A DNA stretch of 64,000 bases. Source: Acorus gramineus (Eukaryota; Streptophyta; Magnoliopsida; Acorales; Acoraceae). This document shows positions 35,487 through 48,129 of the stretch, piece by piece (position 1 is the stretch's first letter; the number at the start of each line of letters is the position of its first letter). The position numbers and the translations under genes are program-made. The stretch lies in contig CM060848.1 of the NCBI GenBank assembly GCA_030737835.1, positions 4,946,361 through 5,010,360 of the forward strand, given 5' to 3'. The notes beneath the pieces were generated by a model that was not told the origin of the DNA, ran no database searches, and saw nothing but the letters and a program-made list of their open reading frames with translations.

Positions 35487-36790
35487 CCTACCATTCCACG
35501 GGAAAGTGTTGGATTTGCATAGCAAGAAGATATCCGACATTCACCTCCTACAGAAGCATTTTCCATCAACGAATTTGCACAGAAAGGATGTTCGAGAGAA
35601 GCTCATTCAGCTCCACTCATCAAAGGAGGAGGAGGACCAGTAGGACTTTATTCGGATCCTTATTATTCTCATGTGTGCTACCTTTCTGCTACCCAACAAG
35701 AGGTATGCGTGTCCCAACAATGTGGCCAGATACTTGGAAAATCTTGATGCAACCTGAAAATTTTCGTGGGCATCGACTGTCCATGAAATGATAATAAAGG
35801 ACCTGAGGCTGTTTGCCCAGAGAGTAAGACAAAGAGATTCCAGGGAAGGGGTTAACCTAGGATACATCACCGGATGCACGGCTACTTTGATGGTTAGCTT
35901 ACCCTATTTGTTCTTAGTTTTTTTTTATTAATGTGTACATGTCAGGCATATAATATGAAAAGCATAATGCAGGTGTGGTTCTACGAGCACACCAGACTAA
36001 GGAGTCCGTCATCATATGGAATAGTTCCAAGATTTTTCCAATGGGGGAGGATGAATGACAAAAGCCCCCTCTTCCGCTGCTCAGAACAATTCCACCTCAT
36101 CAGAGCAGAGCAGGTAATTCATAATGATTATGTATGTATCTATCTATATATGTGTATCATGTTATCTTTGTATTATCTCTGTAAACAAAATTTCTCTGTT
36201 TTGGAAATGAATTACAATTTTTTGCTAATACTATATTAGTTTCTGTAAACACTATATGTATTTCTGTAACCTAATACTTCGTTTATGTAATCATGTTCTC
36301 ATTTATGTAAATACTTGGTTTTTTTTAGGTGGATCCTGAGCTCAATATTGGCCGAGATGAGGAGCACCTTTTTAGGCCACATGACGCAACATTAATGGTT
36401 CAGCAAATTAGGATGAGGGCCATTAAGCAGCTAAGAGAGGAAGAGAATAAAAGAGAAGGGGAAGAGAAAAATTCTTGAGGGAGAAAAACAGAAGGAGGAG
36501 AACAAGAAGAAGAAGAGAGAAGAAGAAGTAGAGAGGGGGAAGGGAGGGGAGGACTCTAAGAGAAGTTTGGAGATGCTGAAGAAGAATAAACAACTCCAAA
36601 AGGAAGTACAGAGGCTCTAGCAAGAGATCCAGAAGCTGAACAAGTGCATGCAGACTATGAGGATGGAAAATGGTCAATTGACGAGCTTGCATGATCCAAT
36701 TGTTGAAAGATTCGGCCAGGTTGGAATACATAATCTGAATCAATGTACAAAAAAGGTTATACAAGTCACAGATTTTGTAAACATACTTAC
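35487..36790 (+). pseudogene. MULE-associated gene resembling plant mobile-domain proteins, broken
   Basis: Exon-like segments read KVLDLHSKKISDIHLLQKHF, RKDVREKLIQLHSSKEEEDQ, a stop, then ILIILMCATFLLPNKRYACP, another stop, then GVNLGYITGCTATLM up to about 35892. A plausible intron (GTTAGC to ATGCAG, about 35893-35970) leads to VWFYEHTRLRSP and PRFFQWGR. A second intron (GTAATTC to TTTTTAG, about 36115-36329) leads to VDPELNIGRDEEHLFRPHDA and a Glu/Lys-rich tail. The layout (predicted helical region, ITGC, WFYEH, PRF..W) resembles the DUF1985/plant mobile domain proteins carried by some MULEs. This assignment comes from memory of the family and is tentative. Its 5' part is cut by the LTR fragment ending at 35486. 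Confidence 0.6.
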
Positions 36791-37740
36791 ATAAACTATT
36801 ATGTTAGTTGCGAAAATAGTTAAGCTACTGAATATCTTATCCCATATTGCTTGTCCTGAAATAGTGCATTACACCAATGCTCGAGACTATGTTCAGCGAT
36901 CCACACCTCATCTTGAGGCACCTCCCTTTTCAAATCTTCAAGTGCTTTTTCATATCCACATCTTGTATATGAATATGCAACGGAATCCAGCAAACTGGAC
37001 AAAACTTCCTTGCGTGTTTTGTTATATGATTTCAAAACAGTACTCTTAAAATTCATTTTTAGATGCCTATGACAGTAAGAATGATATGAATTGGAAAAGG
37101 TTTGGTTCATGACAACAATCATACCCTTGCATCTGTCCGAAATAAATGTAATCCGACATTCACTGGTAAGAGCATTCTTCAAGTGTGTAAAGAACCACAA
37201 CCATGAGTCAGAGTGCTCATTATCAACGACCACGAACGCAACAAGATAAAGCTTCTCTTCAGCATTATAGGAAGAGGCGGCCAACAATATTCCTTAAAAT
37301 CTAGACTTCAAAAATGTTGCATCAACACACAACATCAGTCTGCATCCAGTCTCAAAACCTTTGATGCATGCTCGAAAAGAGATGAATAAATAGTTGAATC
37401 GTTGTGTGGCATCCGTTTCGATCACCACTAAGCTACCTGGATTAGTGGCTTCAACGGCATCTGCATATCATCTCATTTGATCAAAACAACAAAATTCATT
37501 ACCATGCAATTCATTATTTGCGATCTCCTTTCCATGCCATGTCCGATCATATGTAACATTCATCCCAAATTGTCTATTCAGTTGGTTCCTCATGTCCTTT
37601 GCGGTGAATAAGGGATTAACTTGAAGATCATCTTTAACAAGTTCAGAAATCCATTTACTGCCAGCCTTTGGATGCCCTGCTCTTCGTAAACCACCCCCGC
37701 AAGTATGTGTCGGTATATAAGTCTTTAGTTTAAACAACTG

Positions 37741-37752
37741 CCCCCCCCCCCC
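37741..37752. repeat. Poly-C run causing a frame change in the transposase
   Basis: About 12 consecutive C. The transposase frame before and after it differs. Homopolymer length should be confirmed in reads, since it is also a common assembly error. Confidence 0.8.
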
Positions 37753-38145
37753 TCCTTTGCTTGCCAAACAGATGCATGAATTCGTCAACTGCAATTGTGT
37801 GCAGCACATCTTGCAGTCACTCTGATTCTGTCACTCTTAATGACATGATAGTCAAACTCGTGTGCAATAGAAAAGTTGCGAAGGTCACGGCGAAAGTGAT
37901 CTACATCATGAAAGATTTGGCCAGGCTTTGTAATGAGGTCTCCCCACATGTTAATCATTAGTATATGAGCTTCATTAGCCTCTATGTTTTTGATGTTCAC
38001 CAATGACATATCATGAGTTTCTTCGACAGCATTTTCATTAACATCGTGATTTGACCCATTCCACTGAAAGGGGGGAATTTCAGGTCTAGGAGTATTTACA
38101 GAATATATATCATGAGTTACAGAATCAATGTTTTCATTTTCAGAA

Positions 38146-38150
38146 TTATC
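38146..38150. repeat. Target site duplication TTATC, left, of the LTR array
   Basis: TTATC precedes the first LTR and recurs at 54639-54643 after the third LTR, 16.5 kb away. Confidence 0.92.
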
Positions 38151-41100
38151 TGTCACGCCCCGGGCGTCCCCGGTACGCGGCAAGTGTATATATAATATCA
38201 GAATCTACACAGGAGGTCAATAATATAACATACACAAGCAGCCAGAATGACACACAGACAACAAAAGCAGGGCTGACATGATATATACACCAAATGCGGA
38301 TAACTAAAGACTGAATCTGTAATCAAAATATACTACAGACTCCATACATAATCACATGTCCTGTGAGAGCCAATATACATACAAAGACATCCAAATACAA
38401 CACAAACGCGTGCCCAAGCACGGAAAATACATACTGGTACAAGGGATGCTGATAGCCTCTGCAACTCGCGGGACGTGGCGCTACTCCGCTACTGATGAAA
38501 TCCCTCGGGGAGCTCCTCCTCCAGATCCGACTCAGATGACACTGTAGAAAGATATTATGCGAGGGGTGAGCCACACGCTCAGTGAACGGCACAACCCATG
38601 CATCACAGACAATATTTACCACGATTCCATTATTTATCCAGTCTCTAAGACATAACAACATGATCCAGTGATTCGTACTTCGCCGAACCACCACACCCTC
38701 ACCCTCACCCATCAATGGGTGACATAGGTTATTGGGACTGATAATCATCCATTCACATATCCAGTAGGTCGCTCATCGCCAACCCACTACACCCTCACCC
38801 TCACCCTACCACGGGTGACATAGGATTTTGGGACTGATTATACCAAACCAGCGGGTCGCTTCCGCCAACCCGCTACACCCTCACCCTCACCCTTCAATGG
38901 GTGACATAGGATATTGGGACTAACTGCACCAAAAATCAACGGGTCGCTTCCGCCAACCCGCCACACCCTCACCCTCACCCTTCAACGGGTGACATAGGAT
39001 ATTGGGACTTACAATCCAGTGGGTCGCCACATCGCCGGCCCACCATACCCTCACCCTCACCTTTCAACAGGTGACATAGGCTCTTGGGACTGGCTAGGCT
39101 GTTGGTCACCCTTGGTCCACCGATAGTCTCTCCTCACTCCGCGGTTGTTTGGCCACTCCCATGTTCAGCACAGTCCTTCATCAAACCAGGAGGCGCCTAC
39201 TAGTGGGAGCCCCTGCACGGGACAACCTGTCTAACGCCGAGGTAGTCTCTAAAGGATCCAACGCAGGGCAACAGAACAGCCTAACCATCGCATATGATCC
39301 ACTCGGATCCGCAGACAACACATCATAACAACACTAACGTTCTGAATTCCTCAGAACCCACCAGGGCGCATAACTACGATGCGGGGAACATGCATAAGGT
39401 TATAACAGGGTGAAATATTGTTGGGGGAAAGCAACTCGGGAGGGCAGCGTGAGTTCCCGTTATAGGACACCCCGACAACCAAACAAGGAACACGGTGTAC
39501 CCTAACCCGGGTCTCACCGCTGTCCTCGCAAGGCCCCTCCCCTAAAATATTCACTATAACATGCAATTCAATAAATACTAGCCTTTAATTTAATAAATAA
39601 ACTAGTAGGGCACATGCATCGGTCGGGCTTCCTAACAAGGAACCAGGGGACATGCTGCATGGCTCATATACATATATCCTAAGGGTGCAAGTCCCTAACA
39701 TGCAAAGTCTAGGGTAACATGCATTCTACAGTTTAATCATGCTCGCATGATATACATATCATTGCAGGTTAATATTTATCCATGACGCCCCAGGAGAGGT
39801 CGGTATACGCCCAAATGCGTATGACCCCTCTCTACTGGGTTGAATTGTCCCACTCACCAGGAATCGGGTCGACGCGCGACCGTCCGTCTAGATCTGCAAG
39901 ACAGACATTCACTGGTTAGTATTAATCCACAATGACCCCAAAATACATAACATACACCAATAAACACCCAAAATCCCAAATTAATCATCCAACACCTCCC
40001 CAACAACCACCCGCGGCCTCGGCAACCACCCGCACGGCCCCCGGCAACCACCCGCACGGCCGGCCACCGCCCGGACGCGCCGCCGCGGGCCCCGCACGCC
40101 TTGCGCCGGTCCGCGAGCACCCCGCGCGCCCCCGCACGCAGTGCCCCGCCTCGCGCGCACCCCGCGCGCACCTCCGCCACCTTGCCGCACCTCGCGCGCA
40201 CCTCGCACGCACCTCGCACACCTCGCGCGCACCTCGCACGCACCTCGCCGCACCTCGCCGCGCTTCGCGCGCACCTCGCGGCCTCACCGCGCCCTCCGCG
40301 CACCACCACGGACTCGCCGCGCCCTCCGCGCGCGCACCACATTGCGCCCGCGCACGCCGCCTCGCGCCCGTGCCTCCTCCGCGCGCGCCCCGGCACCTCA
40401 GCCACCACCTCGCGCACGCCCTCCGCTGCCTTCACGCGCACCAGTCCGCCCAGCACCGCGCGCGCTCCGCCCAGCCCTCGGCCAGCACCTCCGCGCGCGC
40501 CCAGACCAGCGCCCAGACCAGCCTCTGCCCGCCCAGCACTGGCCCCTGCTCGCCCAGGCCGACCAGCACCCTGCACCAGGCCCGCGCGCCCTCGCGCGCA
40601 CGCCGCGCGTACGCGCGCCCGCGCACGCACGCGCGCCTGCCCGCGCGCACCCGACCTGCGCGCCGCCTGGCTGCTGCTGCTGCTGCCTGCTGCCCGGAAT
40701 GACCTGCCGCAGCCCGAGCGCCACCACCACCCCTCCCTTGACCACCGACCACCTTCCAACCACCTCCGACCACCCTCCGACGACCCCCACAGCCGCCGAC
40801 CACTCCCAAACACCAAACCCACCTCCCTAGCATTCATCTATGCAAGAAAAAGAGGGAAAGGAGGCTTACCGAGGGGAGGAGGGGAAGTCCGGACGCTCTC
40901 CGCTCGCCAAAACCTTTCCCAAGGGTTTCCCCCCGACGGATCTCGCTCGGCCTCCGAAACAGCCCCGATCCGAGCAGAAAGAGAGGAGGTCGGAGTGGCT
41001 ATACTTGTCGGAAAAGGATTTGAAAACACCGGAGTGTAGATCGGGACCCGATCTACACTTCTCGTGTTTTAAGTTTTCGATTTTGAGGGGTGGAGGGGGC

Positions 41101-41453
41101 TCAAACGGAAGAAAAACGGAGAAGGGGAGAGAGAGGCTAGTCGGGAAGATGATGAATAGTGTAGGGCGTATTTTCGATTTCTTTTAAGTAGAGCGCGACT
41201 TAAAAACCCGGATACGCCCCGGAACTGCGAAATTTTTGCAAACGATGCCAGAATTCAATGAAATTTTCGTGAGAGGTCAGGAATGGCACCAGGACACCAA
41301 ATATGCAGTTAGATTTTCAATCGGAGTCCTCTAGCTCAGACGATAGCTAACAGTCTGAAATTATGCGGTTCCGATCGAAAAACCGGTAAAAACCAAAAAC
41401 TGCCAGAACGCTCTAACGGTTACCAACAGGTTAAAAGTGACACATATATAACA
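38151..41453 (-). mobile_element. LTR A of the three-LTR array (3303 bp)
   Basis: From TGTCACGCCCCGGGCGTCC to TATATAACA. It shares almost base-for-base sequence with LTR B 6.6 kb further on. It contains five tandem units (38694-39046), the conserved block with AACCAAACAAGGAACACGG, a CG-rich tract (about 40015-40720) and the palindrome at 41034-41058. The TATA region is changed to a poor ACTTAAAAG (- strand), so promoter activity is doubtful. Confidence 0.95.
38670..39110 (-). repeat. Tandem array with G-quadruplex-forming core (5 units)
   Basis: CACCCTCACC cores start near 38694, 38790, 38876, 38964 and 39046 (spacing 82-96 bp). The element-sense strand has GGGTGAGGGTGAGGG. Counterparts lie at about 45272-45712 (LTR B) and 51871-52305 (LTR C). 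Confidence 0.9.
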
Positions 41454-41539
41454 TTATCCCCCCCTTAGGAAATTTTGTCCCCAAAATTCGCCAAAAACAT
41501 CTAGGAGGGGGAAAGATGTGGATACACGTCACACCTGGC

Positions 41540-42036
41540 ATCCATGAGCTCTCAAGTGTCCTTAACACCGGAACGGTGCTGCCATCGCACCTCGACCAAC
41601 TAGACGGTCTTGGTGCAGAGCCTCCTCACGCGGCGGTCCATGATCTCAATCGACTGCTCCACGAATGACTGTCCGGCTCAGAGACGAGCGGCTCGAACGG
41701 GATGACGTGAGCAGGATCGCGGACACACCCTTATCCAACTGCGAACCCACCACTCCAAGACGGAGAGGTAAGAATTGGCGCTAAGGTGAGCCTCCGAGTA
41801 AACTCCAGGAAGCTCTCCTCGCAAGAAGGGGACCACTCGAACCGGACATCCTTTCGAGTAAGGCGGTTAAGAGGAACAGCTATCTTCGAGAGACCCTCGT
41901 CAAGCTTCCTGCAATAACCCGCCAAACTCGGGAAGCTCCGAATCCTAGCAGGGTTCGACGGTCGACGCCAATAAGACGCGACGAGCGTCTTGCCCGGGTC
42001 CACAGATATTCCTTTACCAGAAATCACCCAGCCCAA
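41540..42036 (-). pseudogene. Pol remnant in internal region 1
   Basis: The - strand reads [45 protein letters not shown] and SGGFAVG. The integrase-tail DNA follows, recognisable at the nucleotide level (GGAACGGTGCTGCCATCGCACCT, GACGGTCTTGGTGCAGAGCC). It shares the joint seen at 28095-28720, with an extra deletion that removes part of the RNase H start. Confidence 0.85.
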
Positions 42037-42946
42037 AAGGCCTTAACCACCAACCAAACTCACACCTAATCTTTCATCCATCACCAGCTGATGCTTCCAG
42101 GGTATCCCTTGACTGGGAAAAGAACCTTGGGAGGGCAGCATGAGGTCCCAATATAGGATACCCCGACAACCAAACAAGGAACACGAAGTACCCTAGCTCG
42201 GGTCTCAACGCTGACCTCACGCGGCCCCTTAAACCAGAAAAGGAACACTAGAAGAAGACATCATTCTTAAAGAACATTACCAACCTCACCGGATCATCTA
42301 CATCTAGATAATCACCCACCGACATCCTTCCACATCCATCTCAAGACCGAACCCATCCTCCGTGGGAATGGTCGAACAGCAATTTGGGTCACGAGGCGAC
42401 GTGTCCTTGTCTCATCCACACCCTCACTCCTATCAGGAGACATATTGGGACTTTGGGAGAGACTAGACTGTTCTACACCCCTGGTCCACCGGTAGCCTCT
42501 CCTCCACACCGTAGGCCGCCTGGTCCGCTCCCACAATTCAGCACAGTCCTTCTACCAAATCAGGAGGTGCCTACTGATGGGAGCCCTCTGTCAGGAAGGC
42601 CTTTCTAACGCTGAGGAGTCCCTACTCGGGTCCAACGAAGGGGAGAACAATTCCATACTCGCGACATCATCCATTACAGGACCGAACCCAACATCATCGG
42701 GAATGGTCGAATAAACCATTTGGTCACGAGCGACCCGCCTTCGCCTCATCCACACCCTCACTCCCGAAAGGAGACATTTTGGGACTTTGGGAGAGACTTA
42801 GACTGCTCTCTACCCCTGGTCCACCGGTAGCCTCTCCCCGCTCCGTAGCTCGCCTGGTCCTCTGACCGGGAGCCTGTCTAACGCCGGGGCTGTACTACAC
42901 GGATCCGACGAAGGGGAGAGCGATTCCACGCTCGCGACACCATTCC

Positions 42947-43240
42947 ATAATCCATTTCCGGATTAGCCCCTACCTGACATACTCCCACGATCAGTACCCC
43001 TCCGACTGCATCGGCGGTACCTACGGATGAGAGCCTCCTGCCAGGACGGCTACAACCCGGCTTCCTTAACCCAAACAACCATTCTTGATTCTCACTCATC
43101 CATTAATCCATTCCCGGATTAGCCCCTACCTGACATACTCCCACGATCAGTACCCCTCCGACTGCATCGGCGGTACCTACGGATGAGAGCCTCCTGTCAG
43201 GACGGCTACAACCCGGACTCTTTAACTCAAACAACCACAT
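42947..43240 (-). repeat. Tandem duplication in the filler of internal region 1
   Basis: CCGGATTAGCCCCTACCTGA through CGGCTACAACCCGG occurs twice, offset by about 165 bp. The same doubling is present in internal region 2 (about 49546-49840), so it predates the duplication of the unit. Confidence 0.9.
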
Positions 43241-43315
43241 TCATTACCCACTCAACAAGATAACACACACATGCTTAACAGCAACCAACACACATACATA
43301 TTCATTCACAGAGAG

Positions 43316-44632
43316 CTAGGGAACCAGGACATTACCTCGAACAATGACGCCCGAAACCTGCGCCTCCTCAGCCGAAAGCGCTGCAACCCTGCCTTGAACA
43401 AACTGCGGCAGAGGAGCAAGAGCACGCCCCGCCGGCTGCCGCTGCTGAGGTAGCACACGGGGTCGGCCAGCATCAGGGCAATTGGATCTGATATGCCCGA
43501 TGCGCTGACAATGGAAGCAACGCCGCCTCTCTGGTCGCCGGGACTGGATGGGCACTGCCGCAATGGGTGCTGGATCCCACTCTGGCACCACATCTGCTGG
43601 AGGAGAGGCAGCCGCTGACTGATCGAAACGGGGCCTCCTCCTCTTGCGCTGCCCCTGGTCCCGACTCCCGGAAGGACCCTGATCTGCAGAAAAGGTCGGA
43701 ACCCCCGCGATGATCCCGAGGTCTCGCTCGATTGTCTTCGCCCGAGACACCAAGTCCGAGAACCTCGAGAAAGCCTGGGAGGAGACATGCACCCGAATGG
43801 CGCTGCAGAGACCCAACTCGAAACGGCGGCACCGCGCCTCTTCGTCCAACACCAAAGCTGGAGCGAATCTGGATAGCCTCGTGAAGCGCGTGGAGTAGTC
43901 GGCGACAGACATAGAGCCTTGCGTCAACCGCTCAAACTCCTGCACCACGATCTGCTGCGCCGAGAACGGGAAGTACTCCTCCAGGAAATACCTCCGGAAT
44001 CCTGCCCAAGAAAGCTGCTCCACTCCCTCTGGAATGTCCACCACTCGGGTAGCCCACCAGTCGGCAGCGCTACCCTTCAGCATGAAGGTGGCCAGAGAGA
44101 CTCGCTGGCGATCGGTGCAAAGCATGGTCGAGAAGATCACCTCCACCTCCATCAACCATCGCTCTGGGGCAAGGGGATCCGCCAACTGGCCATAGAACTC
44201 GGGAGGGTGGAGCTTCAGAAAGGCTGCGAGGCCACTCTGCTGCACCCGCGCTGCAGCCTCTAGCCCACCTCCCTCGCCAGGGGATCCTGAACCCTCGCCG
44301 CTGGAAACACCACGGGGACTGGGGGTACTTCAGGTACCACAGACGGATCTGCTGCCAAGGGGACCTGTGGAAATGCATCACGGGCCGCCCTCAGCTCCCG
44401 GATCTCCCGCGCTTGCTCTACCAACGCTCTGGTCTGCGCCTCCAGTGCCCTAATCCGAGTCTCCACCGAATCCGCTGTCCAAGCGAACGCACGTTCCCGT
44501 GCGGGAGGCTCCTGCGCCGATCCTGGCCTCACGGCCGTGGACTCTCCAGTAGCATCCTCGCCTCTAGCAGGTCCGGAAACCTCCAAAGGTCGAGAGGGAC
44601 CATGTCCGCGCCGTCCTCCACGAGGAGACATA
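43316..44632 (-). pseudogene. gag: gag of internal region 1, one frameshift
   Basis: Same protein as the intact copy at 49915-51231, starting at an MSPRGG methionine near 44632. The N-terminal third contains an Arg/Glu/Ala-rich helix with coiled-coil character (RALEAQTRALVEQAREIREL). A 1-base deletion near 44260 (CTAGCCCACC where the other copy has CTAGCCTCACC) breaks the frame before the capsid-like domain. The capsid region and the CFHCQRIGHIRSNC zinc knuckle are then open to the stop at 43316. Confidence 0.92.
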
Positions 44633-44730
44633 TCAGCAATCCTAAGAAAACCAGACACTAGGATCAGAATACTCATCTCGAAATCCTAGGACTCACTTCT
44701 ACGAAAAGAAGACCATTGGCTCTGACAGGA

Positions 44731-44746
44731 CCAGGCTCTGATACCA
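44731..44746 (-). promoter_or_regulatory. Primer binding site, unit 1
   Basis: TGGTATCAGAGCCTGG on the - strand, 6 bases inside LTR B. Confidence 0.9.
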
Positions 44747-44752
44747 CCAATT

Positions 44753-47700
44753 TGTCACGCCCCGGGCGTCCCCGGTACGCGGCAAGTGTATATATAATAT
44801 CAGAATCTACACAGGAGGTCAATAATATAACATACACAAGCAACCAAAGACACACAGACAACAAAAGCAGGGCTGACATGATATATACACCAAATGCGGA
44901 TAACTAAAGACTGAATCTGTAATCAAAATATACTACAGACTCCATACATAATCACATGTCCTGTGAGAGCCAATATACATACAAAGACGTCCAAATACAA
45001 CACAAGCGCGTGCCCAAGCACGGGAAATACATACTGGTACAAGGGATGCTGATAGCCTCTGCAACTCGCGGGACGTGGCGCTACTCCGCTACTGATGAAA
45101 TCCCTCGGGGAGCTCCTCCTCCAGATCCGACTCAGATGACACTGTAGAGAAAAATATTATGCGAGGGGTGAGCCACACGCTCAGTGAACGGCACGACCCA
45201 TGCATCACAGACAATATTGACCACAATTCCATTATTTATCCAGTCTCTAAGACATAACAACATGATCCAGTGATTCGTACTTCGCCGAACCACCACACCC
45301 TCACCCTCACCCATCAATGGGTGACATAGGTTATTGGGACTGATAATAATCCATTCACAATCCAGTAGGTCGCTCATCGCCAACCCACTACACCCTCACC
45401 CTCACCCTACCACGGGTGACATAGGATTTTGGGACTGATTATACCAAACCAGCGGGTCGCTTCCGCCAACCCGCTACACCCTCACCCTCACCCTTCAATG
45501 GGTGACATAGGATATTGGGACTAACTGCACCAAAACCAACGGATCGCTTCCGCCAACCCGCCACACCCTCACCCTCACCCTTCAATGGGTGACATAGGAT
45601 TTTGGGACTTACAATCCAGTGGGTCGTCACAACGCCGGCCCACCATACCCTCACCCTCACCTTTCAACAGGTGACATAGGCTCTTGGGACTGACTAGGCT
45701 GTTGGTCACCCTTGGTCCACCGATAGTCTCTCCTCACTCCGCGGTTGTTTGGCCACTCCCATGTTCAGCACAGTCCTTCATCAAACCAGGAGGCGCCTAC
45801 TAGTGGGAGCCCCTGCACGGGACAACCTGTCTAACGCCGAGGTAGTCTCTAAAGGATCCAACGCAGGGCAACAGAACAGCCTAACCATCGCATATGATCC
45901 ACTCGGATCCGCAGACAACACATCATAACAACACTAACGTTCTGAATTCCTCAGAACCCACCAGGGCGCATAACTACGATGCGGGGAACATGCATAAGGT
46001 TATAACAGGGTGAAATATTGTTGGGGGAAAGCAACTCGGGAGGGCAGCGTGAGTTCCCGTTATAGGACACCCCGACAACCAAACAAGGAACACGGTGTAC
46101 CCTAACCCGGGTCTCACCGCTGTCCTCGCAAGGCCCCTCCCCTAAAATATTCACTATAACATGCAATTCAATAAATACTAGCCTTTAATTTAATAAATAA
46201 ACTAGTAGGGCACATGCATCGGTCGGGCTTCCTAACAAGGAACCAGGGGACATGCTGCATGGCTCATATACATATATCCTAAGGGTGCAAGTCCCTAACA
46301 TGCAAAGTCTAGGGTAACATGCATTCTACAGTTTAATCATGCTCGCATGATATACATATCATTGCAGGTTAATATTTATCCATGACGCCCCAGGAGAGGT
46401 CGGTATACGCCCAAATGCGTATGACCCTCTCTACTGGGTTGGATTGTCCCACTCACCAGGAATCTGGGTCGACGCGCGACCGTCCGTCTAGATCTGCAAG
46501 ACAGACATTCACTGGTTAGTATTAATCCACAATGACCCCAAAATACATAACATACACCAATAAACACCCAAAATCCCAAATTAATCATCCAACACCTCCC
46601 CAACAACCACCCGCGGCCTCGGCAACCACCCGCACGGCCCCCGGCAACCACCCGCACGGCCGGCCACCGCCCGGACGCGCCGCCGCGGGCCCCGCACGCC
46701 TCGCGCCGGTCCGCGAGCACCCCGCGCGCCCCCGCACGCAGTGCCCCGCCTCGCGCGCACCCCGCGCGCACCTCCGCCACCTTGCCGCACCTCGCGCGCA
46801 CCTCGCACGCACCTCGCACACCTCGCGCGCACCTCGCACGCACCTCGCCGCACCTCGCCGCGCTTCGCGCGCACCTCGCGGCCTCACCGCGCCCTCCGCG
46901 CACCACCACGGACTCGCCGCGCCCTCCGCGCGCGCACCACATTGCGCCCGCGCACGCCGCCTCGCGCCCGTGCCTCCTCCGCGCGCGCCCCGGCACCTCA
47001 GCCACCACCTCGCGCACGCCCTCCGCTGCCTTCACGCGCACCAGTCCGCCCAGCACCGCGCGCGCTCCGCCCAGCCCTCGGCCAGCACCTCCACGCGCGC
47101 CCAGACCAGCGCCCAGACCAGCCTCTGCCCGCCCAGCACTGGCCCCTGCTCGCCCAGGCCGACCAGCACCCTGCACCAGGCCCGCGCGCCCTCGCGCGCA
47201 CGCCGCGCGTACGCGCGCCCGCGCACGCACGCGCGCCTGCCCGCGCGCACCCGACCTGGCGCCGCCTGGCTGCTGCTGCTGCTGCTGCTTGGCCCGGATG
47301 ACCTGCCGCAGCCCGAGCGCCACCACCACCCCTCCCTTGACCACCGACCTCCGACCACTTCCGCCGCCCTCCGACGGCCACCCACAGCCGCCGACCACCC
47401 CCAAACACCAAACCCACCTCCCTAGCATTCATCTATGCAAGAAAAAGAGGGAAGGGAAGCTTACCGAGGGGAGGAGGGGAAGTCCGGACGCTCTCCGCGC
47501 GCCGAAACCTTTCCCCAAGGGTTTCCTCCGACCGGATCTCGCTCGGCCTCCGAAACAGCCCCGATCCGAGCAGAAAGAGAGGAGGTCGGAGTGGCTATAC
47601 TTGTCGGAAAAGGGATTTGAAAACACCGGAGTGTAGATCGGGACCCGATCTACACTTCTCGTGTTTTAAGTTTTCGATTTTGAGGGGTGGAGGGGGCTCA

Positions 47701-48052
47701 AACGGAAGAAAAACGGAGAAGGGGAGAGAGAGAGGCTAGTCGGGAAGATGATGAATAGTGTAGGGCGTATTTTCGATTTCTTTTAAGTAGAGCGCGACTT
47801 AAAAACCCGGATACGCCCCGGAACTGGGAAATTTTTGCAAACGATGCCGGAATTCAACGAAATTTTCGTGAGAGGTCAGGAATGGCGCCAGGACACCAAA
47901 TATGCAGTTAGATTTTCAATCGGAGTCCTCTAGCTCAGAAAATAGCTAACAGACTGAAATTAAGCGGTTCCGATCGAAAAACCGGTAAAAACCGAAAACT
48001 GCCAGAACGCTCTAACGGTTACCAACAGGTTAAAAGTGACACATATATAACA
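44753..48052 (-). mobile_element. LTR B, shared middle LTR (3300 bp)
   Basis: Same termini as LTR A and C. It serves both as 5' LTR of unit 1 and 3' LTR of unit 2. At different sites it agrees with A against C (for example it keeps the ACGCCGCGCGTACGCGCG segment lost in C) or with C against A (GACCTGGCGCCGCC, where A has GACCTGCGCGCCGCC). At others it differs from both (CGACCTCCGACCACTTCCGC at about 47345). This mosaic points to recombination or conversion. Palindrome at 47631-47655, CG-rich tract about 46615-47320. Confidence 0.95.
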
Positions 48053-48129
48053 TTATTCCCCCCTTAGGAAATTTTGTCCCCAAAATTCGCCAAAAACATC
48101 TAGGAGGGGGAAAGATGTGGATACACGTC

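Larger units (their letters stand above)
36820..38150 (-). pseudogene. Mutator-like transposase (MuDR type), core, broken
   Basis: Starting at 38150 and reading the - strand, the MuDR N-terminal DNA-binding domain appears as GQIFHDVDHFRRDLRNFSIAHEF, then KSDRIRVTARC. FKLKTYIPTHTCGG and NPLFTAKDMRNQLNRQFG follow, then the MULE transposase domain with CVDATFLKSRF (first catalytic Asp), FVVVDNEHSDSWLWFF, ITFISDRCKGM (second Asp) and a CHRHLKMNF block. Breaks are a stop near 37785, a frameshift in the C10-12 run at 37741-37752, a stop near 37466 and a stop near 37296. The gene points toward the convergent + strand gene at 35487-36790. Its upstream part was separated by the LTR array and continues near 54644-55030. 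Confidence 0.9.
41454..44752 (-). mobile_element. Internal region 1 of the array (3299 bp)
   Basis: In element order (right to left) it holds a primer site at 44731-44746, gag (43316-44632), LTR-like non-coding filler (about 42090-43260), a short RT/RNase H-integrase remnant (about 41540-42036) and a polypurine tract (41454-41468). No protease, catalytic RT or integrase core remains. Its size and joints equal internal region 2. Confidence 0.92.

Noticed and set aside
39854-40837. Long open frames (up to about 350 codons) on both strands of the CG-rich tracts, also near 6140-7120, 21240-22260, 26390-27500, 32670-33510, 46380-47640 and 53110-54210
   Set aside because: They occur on both strands in several frames at once, are Arg/Ala/Pro/Gly-rich and change register between LTR copies. 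They follow from few A/T and thus few stop codons.
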